A stretch of 38,573 nt of DNA from Flavobacteriaceae bacterium UBA1682 (GCA_002320285.1 DCKE01000021.1:54691-93263), one strand, 5' to 3'. Positions 24,394 to 33,203 are shown, counted from the stretch's first letter. The notes: a model not told the origin generated them from the letters alone. Program-made: numbers and translations.

Positions 24394-25347
24394 TTACTCT
24401 TTAAACTCGCCCATGTTAGCGTATTTATCCATACGTTGATTAATTAATTTTTCTGTTGATAACTTTTTTAGCTCGTCATAAGTTTCCACAATATATTTCT
24501 GAACGGTTTCGAAAGTTTTTTCACGATCATAATGTGCTCCTCCCAATGGTTCCGGAATGATATCATCGATCATTTTATTTTTCTTCATATCGAAAGAAGT
24601 CAATTTCAAAGCTTCTGCAGCCTGTTCTTTAAACTCCCAACTTCTCCATAAAATCGACGAACACGATTCTGGTGAAATTACCGAATACCAAGTATTTTCC
24701 AACATAAACACACGATCTCCTACACCTATTCCCAATGCTCCTCCTGAAGCACCTTCACCGACAATAATTGTGATGATTGGCACTTTAAGTCTAAACATTT
24801 CAAATATATTTCTAGCGATTGCCTCACCTTGTCCACGTTCTTCTGCTTCCAAACCTGGGTATGCACCTGGTGTATCGATCAAAGTAACTACTGGTATTCC
24901 AAATTTCTCTGCCATACGCATTAAACGCAAGGCTTTACGATATCCTTCGGGATTTGCCATTCCAAAATTGCGGAACTGACGGGTTTTGGTATTAAAACCT
25001 TTTTGCTGACCGATAAACATATAAGATTGATCACCTATTTTACCTAATCCACCAATCATCGCTTTGTCATCTTTAACATTTCTGTCTCCGAAAAGCTCTA
25101 AGAAAGTCGGACCACATAAGGCACGGATATAATCCAGCGTATAAGGACGACTCGGGTGTCTTGACAATTGTACTCTTTGCCAAGCCGTTAAGTTTTTATA
25201 GATATTCTTTTTGGTTTCTTCCAGTTTTTTCTCAATCTGCTTGCAAGTAGTTGATACGTCAACGTCAGACTCTTCACCAATTAAATTACATTTATCCAAT
25301 TGCTCTTCGAGTTCTTTTATTGGCAGTTCAAAATCTAAATATTCCAT
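24394..25347 (-). CDS. accA: Acetyl-CoA carboxylase carboxyltransferase subunit alpha
   Basis: Alpha subunit of the carboxyltransferase that moves the carboxyl group from carboxybiotin to acetyl-CoA, the first committed step of fatty acid synthesis. The 317 residues are typical. An N-terminal coiled helix with LEEQLDKC (about 12-20) is followed by the SRHPSRPYTLDYI segment, the TPGAYPG motif (169-175) and the oxyanion motif GEGASGGA (197-204). BirA in the same window would biotinylate the carrier subunit of this enzyme, though the genes are not linked. The gene lies 66 bases after the EamA transporter gene. Confidence 0.97.
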   Translation of the reverse strand: MEYLDFELPIKELEEQLDKCNLIGEESDVDVSTTCKQIEKKLEETKKNIYKNLTAWQRVQLSRHPSRPYTLDYIRALCGPTFLELFGDRNVKDDKAMIGGLGKIGDQSYMFIGQQKGFNTKTRQFRNFGMANPEGYRKALRLMRMAEKFGIPVVTLIDTPGAYPGLEAEERGQGEAIARNIFEMFRLKVPIITIIVGEGASGGALGIGVGDRVFMLENTWYSVISPESCSSILWRSWEFKEQAAEALKLTSFDMKKNKMIDDIIPEPLGGAHYDREKTFETVQKYIVETYDELKKLSTEKLINQRMDKYANMGEFKE

Positions 25348-25413
25348 TCTTCGAGAAAAATTTTTAGTTCAGTTTAAGCGACAAAGATAAAGTTTTCCTC
25401 CTCATTGCAAAGA

Positions 25414-26307
25414 CTAATTTTTAATTACTTTGGTTTTTTTTGCGTTCTTGACAATTCCGTTGAGAATTACTGTCGATAATATCAATAAAGCACCGATATA
25501 AAATGCAGGAGTCATTTTTTCACTATCCTTAAAAATCAACACCGCTAATAAGATACCATAAACAGGCTCCAAATTGATGGTCAGCATCACCGTATAAGGC
25601 GATAAAAACTTCATCACCTTTACCGAAGCCAAAAAAGCATAGGCCGTACAAAAAGACCCTAACAAGATCAGCCACAGCCAATCAGAAGATTGTACTGTAA
25701 AAAATTCTTTGGTAAAACCACCGGAGATCGCAAGGAAAATAGTCAACACCAACAAACCACCAAGTAGTTCATAAAAAGTAATGATTCCCGCCTCGTGTTT
25801 TTGTGCAAACTTACCGTTGATGATTGAAAAAACAGCGGATAAAAAAGCCGAAATCAACCCTAAAACGATGCCGGTTATATATTGGGTTTCTACACTAAAA
25901 ATAATACTCAATCCAAGTATAACGATCAGTCCAAAGACCACTTCATACCAAACGACCTTTCGCTTATAAAAAATAGGTTCTAAAATCGAAGCAAAAAAGG
26001 CACCCGTAGAAATACAGGCTAAAGTAACCGATACATTGGAAGCTTTAATAGCCCCAAAAAAGGTTAACCAATGCACAGCGATGACGATACCCGCTAATAA
26101 AAAAAGTGCAATACTCTTTTTAGAGCTCGTCATTTGACGTTTAGTCATCAGAAAATAAACAAATAAACAACTGACTGCAATAGCGATGCGATACCATACT
26201 AATGGCAAAGCCTCTAAGGAAATCAGTTGTCCTAAGACCGCTGTAAATCCCCAAATAAAAACAATAAAGTGTAAATTTAAATAGCTTTTTAAATTATCTC
26301 CTAGCAT
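25414..26307 (-). CDS. EamA-family (DMT superfamily) transporter
   Basis: A 297-residue inner-membrane protein with about ten hydrophobic segments in two EamA repeats (about 10-140 and 150-285). The opening with HFIVFIWGFTAVLGQL and the second-repeat motif SPYTVMLTINLEPVYGILLA are characteristic of drug/metabolite transporters. The substrate is unknown; relatives export amino acids or other metabolites. Its start lies inside the end of the lptG-like gene (14-base overlap), so the two are translated from one message. Its place next to accA and tgt is a conserved flavobacterial order. Confidence 0.9.
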   Translation of the reverse strand: MLGDNLKSYLNLHFIVFIWGFTAVLGQLISLEALPLVWYRIAIAVSCLFVYFLMTKRQMTSSKKSIALFLLAGIVIAVHWLTFFGAIKASNVSVTLACISTGAFFASILEPIFYKRKVVWYEVVFGLIVILGLSIIFSVETQYITGIVLGLISAFLSAVFSIINGKFAQKHEAGIITFYELLGGLLVLTIFLAISGGFTKEFFTVQSSDWLWLILLGSFCTAYAFLASVKVMKFLSPYTVMLTINLEPVYGILLAVLIFKDSEKMTPAFYIGALLILSTVILNGIVKNAKKTKVIKN

Positions 26308-27370
26308 TTCTCAATAAAATTATAGCTAATATTCCAAAGGAAATATTGGAAAACCAAACGGCAAATAAAGGGGGTATGGTAGACGCTTCAGCCAAGGTTC
26401 CGAAAATTTTGTCGAAGAAAATATAAGTAAAGGCCAAGGATATTCCCACTGCGAGATTTACTCCCATTCCTCCTCTTCTTTTCATGGAAGAAACCGATAC
26501 TGCTATAATCGTCAATATAAAGGTAGATACCGGAACACTGTACTTTTTATATTTCACAACCAAATACGAATTGATATTGGCAGACCCGCGCATGGTTTCG
26601 CGTTCGATAAACTTATTGAGTTCACCTAAGGTCATGGTTTCTGCCGCATAAACAGCCGGGGTCAAATCCTCGATATCAAAATCGAGTTTAAGGTCTTTGG
26701 TTTCTGCTTTTTCCAAAACATCCCCCATTTCACCAATCGTACGTTTGTTATAGGAAGATAAGGTATAGTCTTTTTTCTCTGGATTCCATGTTATCCTGCT
26801 CGATTTAATTTTATACAACAGTTTATTGTCTTTAAACTTCTCTAAGGTAAAATTAAAACCCGTTTTGGTTTCAAAGTTAAAATTGCTGACATATATAAAC
26901 TCATTCGGACTAATCTGCTTATATACATTCTGCGTCTCACGAACCTCAGAATTTCTTTTTAGGTATTTGTATTTAAAATCATTGTATCCCACACTGGCTT
27001 TTGGAACCAAAATAAGCCCCATCAACAAGGCAAAAACAGAGATTAGAGTTGCTCCTACTATATAAGGTCTTAAAAACCGATTAAAGGAAATCCCCGAACT
27101 CAAAATAGCGATCACTTCGGTGTTATTAGCCAACTTTGACGTGAACCAAATCACCGATAAAAACAACAAAATCGGAAAAAGCATGTTGGCAAAATAGATG
27201 GTGAAATCCAAATAATAAGCCAATACACTAGCGAGAGGTACTTTATTTTCTAATATTCGATTGATTTTTTCCGATACATCTACTACAATTCCAATAGGAA
27301 TAAACAGCAACAACATCACGGTAAACGTTCCCAAATAACGCTTAAGAATATACCAATCAATTATTTTCAT
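26294..27370 (-). CDS. LptF/LptG family lipopolysaccharide export permease
   Basis: A 358-residue inner-membrane permease of the LptB2FG exporter that lifts lipopolysaccharide from the inner membrane. Three membrane segments lie at the N-terminus (about 13-33, 53-75 and 100-120). A periplasmic beta-jellyroll-like domain (about 130-255) with the FIYVSNFNFETKTG stretch follows, then three segments at the C-terminus. It opens with IIDWYILKRYLGTF, the family start. LptF and LptG cannot be told apart with confidence; the pattern is closer to LptG. It is followed by the overlapping EamA gene and preceded by tgt with a 119-base gap. Confidence 0.9.
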   Translation of the reverse strand: MKIIDWYILKRYLGTFTVMLLLFIPIGIVVDVSEKINRILENKVPLASVLAYYLDFTIYFANMLFPILLFLSVIWFTSKLANNTEVIAILSSGISFNRFLRPYIVGATLISVFALLMGLILVPKASVGYNDFKYKYLKRNSEVRETQNVYKQISPNEFIYVSNFNFETKTGFNFTLEKFKDNKLLYKIKSSRITWNPEKKDYTLSSYNKRTIGEMGDVLEKAETKDLKLDFDIEDLTPAVYAAETMTLGELNKFIERETMRGSANINSYLVVKYKKYSVPVSTFILTIIAVSVSSMKRRGGMGVNLAVGISLAFTYIFFDKIFGTLAEASTIPPLFAVWFSNISFGILAIILLRNARR

Positions 27371-27489
27371 AGGTCGTTTTTATTTTCTTTTAATGGTTCT
27401 ATGGCAATGCAATTCAACAACACAGCAAAGGCGCTCAGCAGCAAATCAATTACCACGGACTAAATATATAAAATTGTCTGATCTTACAA

Positions 27490-28620
27490 CTATAATCTCT
27501 GCCCTAATTGTTTGACCATTTTATCTTTCCAAGTAGCAAAAGTGCCCGCTAAGATTTGTCTACGTGCCTCGCGAACCAACCACATATAAAACCCAAGATT
27601 GTGAATGGTTGCAATTTGTTTACCCAAATATTCATTAGCGGCAAACAAATGGCGCAAATACGCCTTAGAATATTCTAAATCCACATAAGTATGTCCCATT
27701 TCATCAATAGGAGAAAAGTCATCTGCCCATTTTTTGTTTTTGATATTGATAATACCCTGTGAAGTAAATAACATCCCATTTCTCGCATTACGCGTAGGCA
27801 TCACACAGTCAAACATATCTATTCCCAAAGCGATGTTCTCCAAGATATTGATTGGAGTTCCCACTCCCATCAAATAACGCGGTTTGTCTTTGGGTAAAAT
27901 ATTTGTAACTATTTCAGTCATTTCATACATTTCCTCAGCCGGTTCACCAACCGATAATCCACCGATAGCATTGCCTTCTGCTCCTGCATTAGCGATGTAT
28001 TCAGCTGATTGCGCTCTCAAATCTTTGTATGTACTCCCTTGAACAATTGGGAAAAAGGTTTGGTCGTAACCGTATTTAACAGGTACTTTTTCCAAATGCG
28101 AAATACAACGATCCAACCAACGGTGAGTCATGTGCATCGAACGTTTCGCATAACGGTAATCACATGGATATGGCGTACATTCATCAAAAGCCATAATAAT
28201 ATCAGCTCCAATGGTACGTTGAATTTCCATAACGTTCTCCGGGGAAAAGAAATGGTAAGATCCATCGATATGAGATTTGAATTTGACCCCCTCTTCTTTA
28301 ATCTTTCTATTATCAGAAAGAGAGTATACTTGAAAACCGCCACTATCCGTTAAGATATTACGGTCCCAATTCATAAATTTATGTAGACCTCCAGCTTTTT
28401 CTAAAATAGCGGTTTGTGGTCGTAAATATAAATGATAGGTGTTTCCTAATATAATATCTGGATTGATATCGTTCTTTAGCTCACGTTGGTGTACGCCTTT
28501 TACCGTAGCGACAGTCCCAACCGGCATAAAAATTGGAGTTTCAATAACTCCGTGATCAGTAGTTAATTTTCCAGCTCTTGCTCTGGATTGTGGATCGGTA
28601 TGTAATAAATCGAATTTCAT
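27490..28620 (-). CDS. tgt: tRNA-guanine transglycosylase
   Basis: Exchanges guanine 34 of GUN-anticodon tRNAs for the queuosine precursor preQ1. The 376 residues have the family length. Active-site aspartate D92 lies in DSGGFQV, GNTYHL is at 59-64, and GIDMFDCVMPTRNARNG (266-282) carries the nucleophile. The C-terminal zinc site is odd. The usual CxCxxC between the LD and YSRAY segments reads G309, T311 and D314 here, so all three cysteines are gone, while the fourth ligand position keeps His340 in TIHNL. The fold-supporting zinc is therefore probably absent. I expect this to be a lineage feature, as the rest of the protein is fully conserved. Confidence 0.94.
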   Translation of the reverse strand: MKFDLLHTDPQSRARAGKLTTDHGVIETPIFMPVGTVATVKGVHQRELKNDINPDIILGNTYHLYLRPQTAILEKAGGLHKFMNWDRNILTDSGGFQVYSLSDNRKIKEEGVKFKSHIDGSYHFFSPENVMEIQRTIGADIIMAFDECTPYPCDYRYAKRSMHMTHRWLDRCISHLEKVPVKYGYDQTFFPIVQGSTYKDLRAQSAEYIANAGAEGNAIGGLSVGEPAEEMYEMTEIVTNILPKDKPRYLMGVGTPINILENIALGIDMFDCVMPTRNARNGMLFTSQGIINIKNKKWADDFSPIDEMGHTYVDLEYSKAYLRHLFAANEYLGKQIATIHNLGFYMWLVREARRQILAGTFATWKDKMVKQLGQRL

Positions 28621-28680
28621 ATAGCCTTTTTACAATCGGCAAAGATAATTGAAATCTCGGGAAACTACGATTTATTTTAT

Positions 28681-28729
28681 GCAGATTTGTTTGTTAGCAG
28701 ATTGGTCCATTTGCAAAATTGCGGATTTG
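28681..28729. repeat. Degenerate GCAGATTTG repeats
   Basis: GCAGATTTG (28681-28689), GCAGATTGG (28697-28705) and GCGGATTTG (28721-28729) recur between the tgt start and the end of the permease gene. They are spaced by 7 and 15 bases. They resemble in kind, but not in sequence, the short repeats at the left edge. No function is evident. Confidence 0.45.
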
Positions 28730-28809
28730 TTTTAAAACGGGTTAAAAACCTAGCTACTTTCAATTTAAGAGCACCATGACGGTTTCAGTTAGCCGATTCT
28801 CGACATTAT

Positions 28810-29835
28810 TTAAATTTTACGCAAAATCAACCACACCACTATAGGAGCTCCCAGTATTGAAGTAATCGCATTGATTGGCAAAACAAAAGCCTGCCCGGGA
28901 AATTGAGTTATCATATCACAAAGCAACATCAGAATTGCTCCGATCAACATCGAGGCAAAAGTCAGGTATTTGTGACTGGTTGTTTTAAATAAAAGTCGGG
29001 CGATATGAGGAACCGCCAAGCCAATAAAAGCGATAGGTCCAGCAAAAGCAGTTGAAGCCCCCGCTAGCACACTGGTTGCTAAAATAATAAACAATCGAGC
29101 TCGTTTAACCGGTATTCCCAAACTGGCTGCATAACGCTCTCCCAGCAGCATTGCATCCAATGCTTTAATGGATTTAAAACCCAATGCCAAACCCACTATT
29201 ATAGCCACAGCAAAAAGAGCTACTGCTTGCCAATCTAAATTTCCCAGACTTCCCATCGCCCAAAACGTATATCGTTTCAATTGTTCAGCAGAACTAAAAT
29301 AAGTCAAAACCCCTACGACAGCACTGGCAAAACTGCCAAACATCAGTCCAACAATTAATAAAGTCATCGAATCCTGAACCTTTTGAGCCAACAACAATAC
29401 CAATAATAAGATCGAAAAACTCCCCAATACAGAAGCTCCTACAATACCGGTCGACGAAATAAAGAAATCCTGTAGATAAACAGGAAGAAACGATGCGCCC
29501 AAGATAACAAAAGCGACACCTAAACTCGCACCGGAACTCAACCCCAACACATAGGGTCCAGCCATCGGATTTCGGAATAGCGTTTGCATCAACAAACCAC
29601 TTACCGATAAGGATACTCCTACAAGTATTGCAATAATCGCTTTAGGCAATCGATAATTCAAAACGATATACCGCCAACTCTCTTTCTCTATATCTTGACC
29701 CAACAGCAAATACACCACTTGCTTAAACGGTATTTGTATGGCACCAACACTGATATTTGCTATAAAAAAGAACAACAAAATCGGTAGTAAGCACCAAATA
29801 TAAAAAGTGATTGAAAATTTTAGTTTTTTAAACAT
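28810..29835 (-). CDS. FecCD-family ABC transporter permease
   Basis: A 341-residue inner-membrane permease of the BtuC/FecCD/FhuB family for vitamin B12, heme or iron-siderophore uptake, with about ten hydrophobic segments. The family motif RLPKAIIAILVGVSLSVSGLLMQ is present at 62-85 (given here in outline), with FRNPMAGPYVLGLSSGAS following and, near the C-terminus, GPIAFIGLAVPHIARLL. It lies 3 bases after the binding-protein gene, as one operon. The ATPase gene expected next is missing: the downstream DNA runs into tgt. The divergent beta-propeller lipoprotein favours corrinoid over iron transport, as inference. Confidence 0.9.
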   Translation of the reverse strand: MFKKLKFSITFYIWCLLPILLFFFIANISVGAIQIPFKQVVYLLLGQDIEKESWRYIVLNYRLPKAIIAILVGVSLSVSGLLMQTLFRNPMAGPYVLGLSSGASLGVAFVILGASFLPVYLQDFFISSTGIVGASVLGSFSILLLVLLLAQKVQDSMTLLIVGLMFGSFASAVVGVLTYFSSAEQLKRYTFWAMGSLGNLDWQAVALFAVAIIVGLALGFKSIKALDAMLLGERYAASLGIPVKRARLFIILATSVLAGASTAFAGPIAFIGLAVPHIARLLFKTTSHKYLTFASMLIGAILMLLCDMITQFPGQAFVLPINAITSILGAPIVVWLILRKI

Positions 29836-29838
29836 GTA

Positions 29839-30972
29839 TTATTGTAGCTTTTCATAAAAAGTCCTTTGATAATTTGGAAAAATCTCCGGGTGAAGTATCG
29901 AAACCAAATCTTTTAAAACCAGATCCGGTCGTGTGGGACCTAATTCGTAAAACAGCACCCCGCCAGTCTTCCCTTTTTTTGCTGAAAAAGAGTAGACCCT
30001 ATCTTTCTTAAACGCTTCAAAGTTGGCGTAATGGGGATTCGCTTTTTTCAATTGCTCTTTGGTCTCAAATTGAGCGGGATTAATCCAAAAATCTGCCTTT
30101 TGAGCTTTGTCATAAACCGCCTCAAACGACAAAGACAAACTTCCCGTGCCTTCGCTTTGACTCCATAGATAATTGGCTTGGGCATCTTTAAAAAACACTG
30201 CGGCCCAACTTTCTCCCTGTGGCAAATACCAAACATCTTGATACATCGCGCCGCTCAAAACCGTAGGTCGTTTCTCAATGGAGCTAATTTCTTTTAAGGT
30301 TTGATTGTAATTGTCTTCAATAGATTTAAAAGTAGCCGTAGCCAGCTCACTCTTATCATACAAAACCCCGAAAAACTTGATCCATTCGGCCTTGCCCAAT
30401 GGTGTTTGCTCTGCCCAATCCCCATTGTAGATCACAGCCATTCCTGCCTGCTCTAAACTTTTTAAAACCTTATTATTACCATCCATTCCAAATGCGACTA
30501 AGGCCTCAGGATGAATATCCAATATGATCTCGGTATTCAACAACTCATTTTGTCCGATTTCACGAATTTTCCCCGCATCCACTTGTTTTCGGATCACTTC
30601 AGAAGAGATATAATCTAAACCGGGAAACCCCTGAAGTGTTGCGAGTTCACCTAGAATTTCTATGGCAGGCAAATGCGTTGTTGACGTCACTAAAACCGAC
30701 TTGATCGGTACAGAGATTGACGGATATTTTGACAGAGAGTCCGGTAAAGCATTCCCGCCTCGTTTTAAAACATACACCAAATCTTCGGTAGCTCCTGGCC
30801 ATGGTCGCGTAACCTTTAATATCGAAAAATCATCATAGTCATACAATTCAAATCCATCGGCATGTGTTATAGCATTTTGAACAGCTGTGGTTTTTTTTAC
30901 TACTTCCCTTTCTTTGCAACTGACTGCTACAAATAAAAACAATACAAACAATCCTGGAAATACTTTTTTCAT
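29839..30972 (-). CDS. ABC transporter substrate-binding lipoprotein (BtuF/FecB-like)
   Basis: A 377-residue lipoprotein with a signal ending AVSC (Cys19) and a PF01497-type periplasmic-binding fold. The N-terminal lobe has SVLVTSTTHLPAIEILGELATL and a GLDYIS segment. The long linking helix is around 205-235, and the C-terminal lobe contains the WYLPQGESWAAVFF segment. It captures the substrate and hands it to the permease encoded 3 bases downstream. Homology to BtuF and to heme/siderophore binding proteins is similar in kind, so the ligand is open. A -7 box lies 16 bases before the start. Confidence 0.88.
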   Translation of the reverse strand: MKKVFPGLFVLFLFVAVSCKEREVVKKTTAVQNAITHADGFELYDYDDFSILKVTRPWPGATEDLVYVLKRGGNALPDSLSKYPSISVPIKSVLVTSTTHLPAIEILGELATLQGFPGLDYISSEVIRKQVDAGKIREIGQNELLNTEIILDIHPEALVAFGMDGNNKVLKSLEQAGMAVIYNGDWAEQTPLGKAEWIKFFGVLYDKSELATATFKSIEDNYNQTLKEISSIEKRPTVLSGAMYQDVWYLPQGESWAAVFFKDAQANYLWSQSEGTGSLSLSFEAVYDKAQKADFWINPAQFETKEQLKKANPHYANFEAFKKDRVYSFSAKKGKTGGVLFYELGPTRPDLVLKDLVSILHPEIFPNYQRTFYEKLQ

Positions 30973-30987
30973 TGGTAATGATTTTTA

Positions 30988-30995
30988 CAAATGTA
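30988..30995 (-). promoter_or_regulatory. -7 box of the binding protein-permease operon
   Basis: The minus strand reads TACATTTG, an exact TAnnTTTG match, preceded by 19 bases and TTTA, three of four bases of the -33 TTTG. Confidence 0.5.
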
Positions 30996-31153
30996 GGTTT
31001 ATTTTGCGAAAATATAAATGCAGACTGCTAGAGTTTGTATCTTTGCAAACTTCGATTTTAGCTTTATATTTTTTATTTAGACCTCCAAAAGGCGGAGATT
31101 TGAAATTAAAAAAACAAAATTGATGATTATCAGTAAAAAAAAGGGAAGAAAAC

Positions 31154-31183
31154 TTGTTATTTTAATAATTCAGTATAATTTTG
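31154..31183 (+). promoter_or_regulatory. Promoter of the beta-propeller lipoprotein gene
   Basis: TTG (31154-31156), 19 bases, TAATTTTG (31176-31183) fits the Bacteroidota consensus TTTG-N19-TAnnTTTG well. A second -7-like TATCTTTG is at 31038-31045, which would give a longer leader. I searched the 30973-31270 gap for the cobalamin-riboswitch B12 box (GCCACTG) and did not find it on either strand. Confidence 0.55.
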
Positions 31184-31270
31184 AAAAAACAAAATAATGT
31201 TTATATTTTGTTAAAGCGAAATATATAGTTAACGACTCAATATTGATTCAACACAAAACCAATTTATAAA

Positions 31271-32290
31271 ATGAAAAAAATAATTCTTTTAGCACTATCT
31301 GTTACCTTTTTTATTTCATGTAGCAAATCGGATGATCCATTTGTAGGAGAAATCAAGAAAAATAATTACAGCAATACCATCTTAATGTTAAATGAAGGTA
31401 ATTTCGGTTTATCAAACTCCAGTATTGACATTGTAAGTAATACCCTTACCAATCAAAAACACGATGCCTATACCAAAGACGACTCAGTATTAGGAGATGT
31501 TGCTCAAAGTATTGGTTTTTTAAATGACAAAGCTTTTATCGTTGTAAATAACTCCAATAAAGTAGAAGTTGTTAATCGTTATACTTTCGAATCTTTAGGT
31601 ACTATTACCGAGAAAATCGCACAACCTCGTTATGTTGCTTTTGCATCTGGCAAAGCTTATGTTACCAATGCCGCTAGTCAATCTATTACTATATACAGTG
31701 CAGATAATTACGAGTATATCAAAGAGATTAAATTAAATGGTCCCGTAGAGCGTATTATCTCTGAGAACAATAAGATATACGTTCAGAAAGCTGCTTATAG
31801 TGTAGGTAATGAAATTGTAATTATCAACACGAGTTCAGACGAAATTTCAAAAACCATTAAAGTTAATGATGCCTTGCAAGATATCGTTGCTAATACGGGA
31901 TTTGTTTATGCGATCAGCAGTATACCTACGCGTACGAATTACTATAAAATCAATGCTGAAGTTGATACTGTGATGACTACATTTACTTCAACTAAAGTTG
32001 TAAACGGTCAGAAATTGAGAATCGACCAAAACAAACTTTACTATGTGTCGAACAATGAAATCTACTCTTGGGAACCTTTAGCTAAAACAGTTGATTACAA
32101 ACCATTGTTTTCGATCAAAGGATCTGGATATGGTTTTCTTTATGCGTTTGACGTTATTGATGGCCGTATATTTACAGCTGATGCGTTGGATTTCAAATCA
32201 AAAAGTGCGGTTACTGTATATAATTTAAAAGGAGAAAAAATAACAGAATTTGAAGGCGGAATTGCGACTTCAAGTTTTTATAAAAACTAA
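31271..32290 (+). CDS. YncE/DUF5074-like beta-propeller lipoprotein, BtuG-like
   Basis: A 339-residue protein with a signal ending FISC (Cys17) followed by SKSDD, a pattern associated with surface-exposed lipoproteins. The mature part is made of about seven repeats of roughly 40 residues. They resemble VEVVNRYTFESLGTI, ITIYSADNYEYIKEI and IVIINTSSDEISKTI, the strand-turn-strand pattern of a YncE-like propeller. In Bacteroides, the DUF5074 lipoprotein BtuG binds vitamin B12 tightly at the cell surface, next to a BtuF-BtuC transporter. The divergent binding-protein and permease genes here fit that picture. The B12 role is inference. A strong terminator closes the gene. Confidence 0.8.
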   Translation: MKKIILLALSVTFFISCSKSDDPFVGEIKKNNYSNTILMLNEGNFGLSNSSIDIVSNTLTNQKHDAYTKDDSVLGDVAQSIGFLNDKAFIVVNNSNKVEVVNRYTFESLGTITEKIAQPRYVAFASGKAYVTNAASQSITIYSADNYEYIKEIKLNGPVERIISENNKIYVQKAAYSVGNEIVIINTSSDEISKTIKVNDALQDIVANTGFVYAISSIPTRTNYYKINAEVDTVMTTFTSTKVVNGQKLRIDQNKLYYVSNNEIYSWEPLAKTVDYKPLFSIKGSGYGFLYAFDVIDGRIFTADALDFKSKSAVTVYNLKGEKITEFEGGIATSSFYKN

Positions 32291-32305
32291 TCTCGCACAA
32301 ATCAT

Positions 32306-32341
32306 AAAAAAATGCTTTCCAAAATTGGAAAGCATTTTTTT
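32306..32341. terminator. Terminator after the beta-propeller lipoprotein gene
   Basis: A perfect stem of about 17 bp (AAAAAATGCTTTCCAA / TTGGAAAGCATTTTTT) with a 2-base loop and T run. It separates the uptake locus from the DUF4252 unit. Confidence 0.93.
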
Positions 32342-32410
32342 ATGGCAAAGAATTTGATTATATTTAAACAAAGGGATAACTAAAAACCACCACTAAACCC
32401 ATAATTTATT

Positions 32411-32665
32411 TTGACAACACCTAAACCCGCAAACTCCTCGAAGAAGAACCTGATGATTATTGGTATAAGCGTGCTTTTTATGATTCCACTAGGTCTGACC
32501 CTGGCTACGATGAAAAAAAACAAAGAACAAGAAATTCAGCCTGAAAACAGTATACTTGTTGCCGATCCTAAAACCACTGCCGAAACAGAAAAGGCTTTGC
32601 AATTATTATCGACACAAGTAAACAAAGGATTAGATTCCATTAAAAACAACCATGATGAAAAATAA
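32411..32665 (+). CDS. Small single-pass membrane protein upstream of the DUF4252 gene
   Basis: Up to 84 residues with one hydrophobic segment (about 14-33, MIIGISVLFMIPLGLTLATM) after a basic start, then a hydrophilic acidic and amide-rich tail. The frame opens with TTG at 32411; an ATG at 32453 inside it would leave only a bare membrane segment at the N-terminus, so the TTG is preferred but not certain. It overlaps the DUF4252 gene by 14 bases and is surely co-translated with it. In flavobacteria such a small protein often stands between a sigma-factor gene and a DUF4252 gene, but no sigma-factor gene is present here. Confidence 0.6.
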   Translation: MTTPKPANSSKKNLMIIGISVLFMIPLGLTLATMKKNKEQEIQPENSILVADPKTTAETEKALQLLSTQVNKGLDSIKNNHDEK

Positions 32666-33200
32666 TTACAAAAATAATTACAAAAATATTTTAGGAATAT
32701 TAGGGCTCTCATTGATAAGCTATTCTGCATTGGCTCAAACGGAGTTCAATAAGTTTGAAGATCTGGACAATGTCAGTACCATCAGTGTAAACAAAAAAAT
32801 GTTTGACATGATGTCTAACGTAAAAATTGACACTTCAAACAAAGAAAACCAAGCTTACCTCAACCTGATAAAAAAATTAGAAACCCTTAAAGTATACTCG
32901 ACAAAGAATACGGCCTTAAGCGCTGAAATGAAAACAGCAGCCGAAAACTTTGCGACTGCCAAAACTTTTGACAATCTAATGACTGTTACAGATAAAGGAG
33001 CCAAGGTGAAAATCTATGTTAACCCAGGTGCAACTGCTAGCAACATCAAACAATTGTTGATGTTTTCAGACGGATCAGGACAAACCGAAACCGTGATACT
33101 GATGCTGACAGGTAATTTTAGCTTGGATGAAATTTCGGCAATTACCGATAAGATGAATCTTCCAGGTGGATCTGCCTTGAAAAAAGCCTCCAATCAATAA
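32652..33200 (+). CDS. DUF4252 domain protein, exported
   Basis: A 182-residue exported protein: signal peptide about 1-29, ending SALAQ. Family marks of DUF4252 are FNKFEDLDNVSTISVNKKMF (32-51, just after the signal), the helix with LIKKLETLKVYST (about 72-84), and a C-terminal segment with VILMLTGNFSLDEIS. The function of DUF4252 is unknown. The first codons contain a perfect 12-base tandem repeat (32658-32681), giving K-N-N-Y twice. Start is the first of two adjacent ATGs, inside the preceding gene. Downstream is a strong terminator. Confidence 0.85.
   Translation: MMKNNYKNNYKNILGILGLSLISYSALAQTEFNKFEDLDNVSTISVNKKMFDMMSNVKIDTSNKENQAYLNLIKKLETLKVYSTKNTALSAEMKTAAENFATAKTFDNLMTVTDKGAKVKIYVNPGATASNIKQLLMFSDGSGQTETVILMLTGNFSLDEISAITDKMNLPGGSALKKASNQ
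32658..32681 (+). repeat. 12-base tandem repeat inside the DUF4252 signal sequence
   Basis: AAAAATAATTAC occurs twice without a gap (32658-32669 and 32670-32681), followed by AAAAATATT, a partial third copy. The repeat length is a multiple of three, so copy-number change would add or remove K-N-N-Y at the N-terminus without a frameshift. Confidence 0.85.
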
Positions 33201-33203
33201 AAT

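Noticed and set aside
24557..24979. 140-codon open frame opposite accA
   Set aside because: It lies wholly inside accA, whose motifs are intact; the antisense protein resembles no family.
30973..31270. Cobalamin riboswitch in the divergent uptake region
   Set aside because: The context made it likely, but the B12-box core is absent on both strands and the expected multi-helix pattern is not visible.
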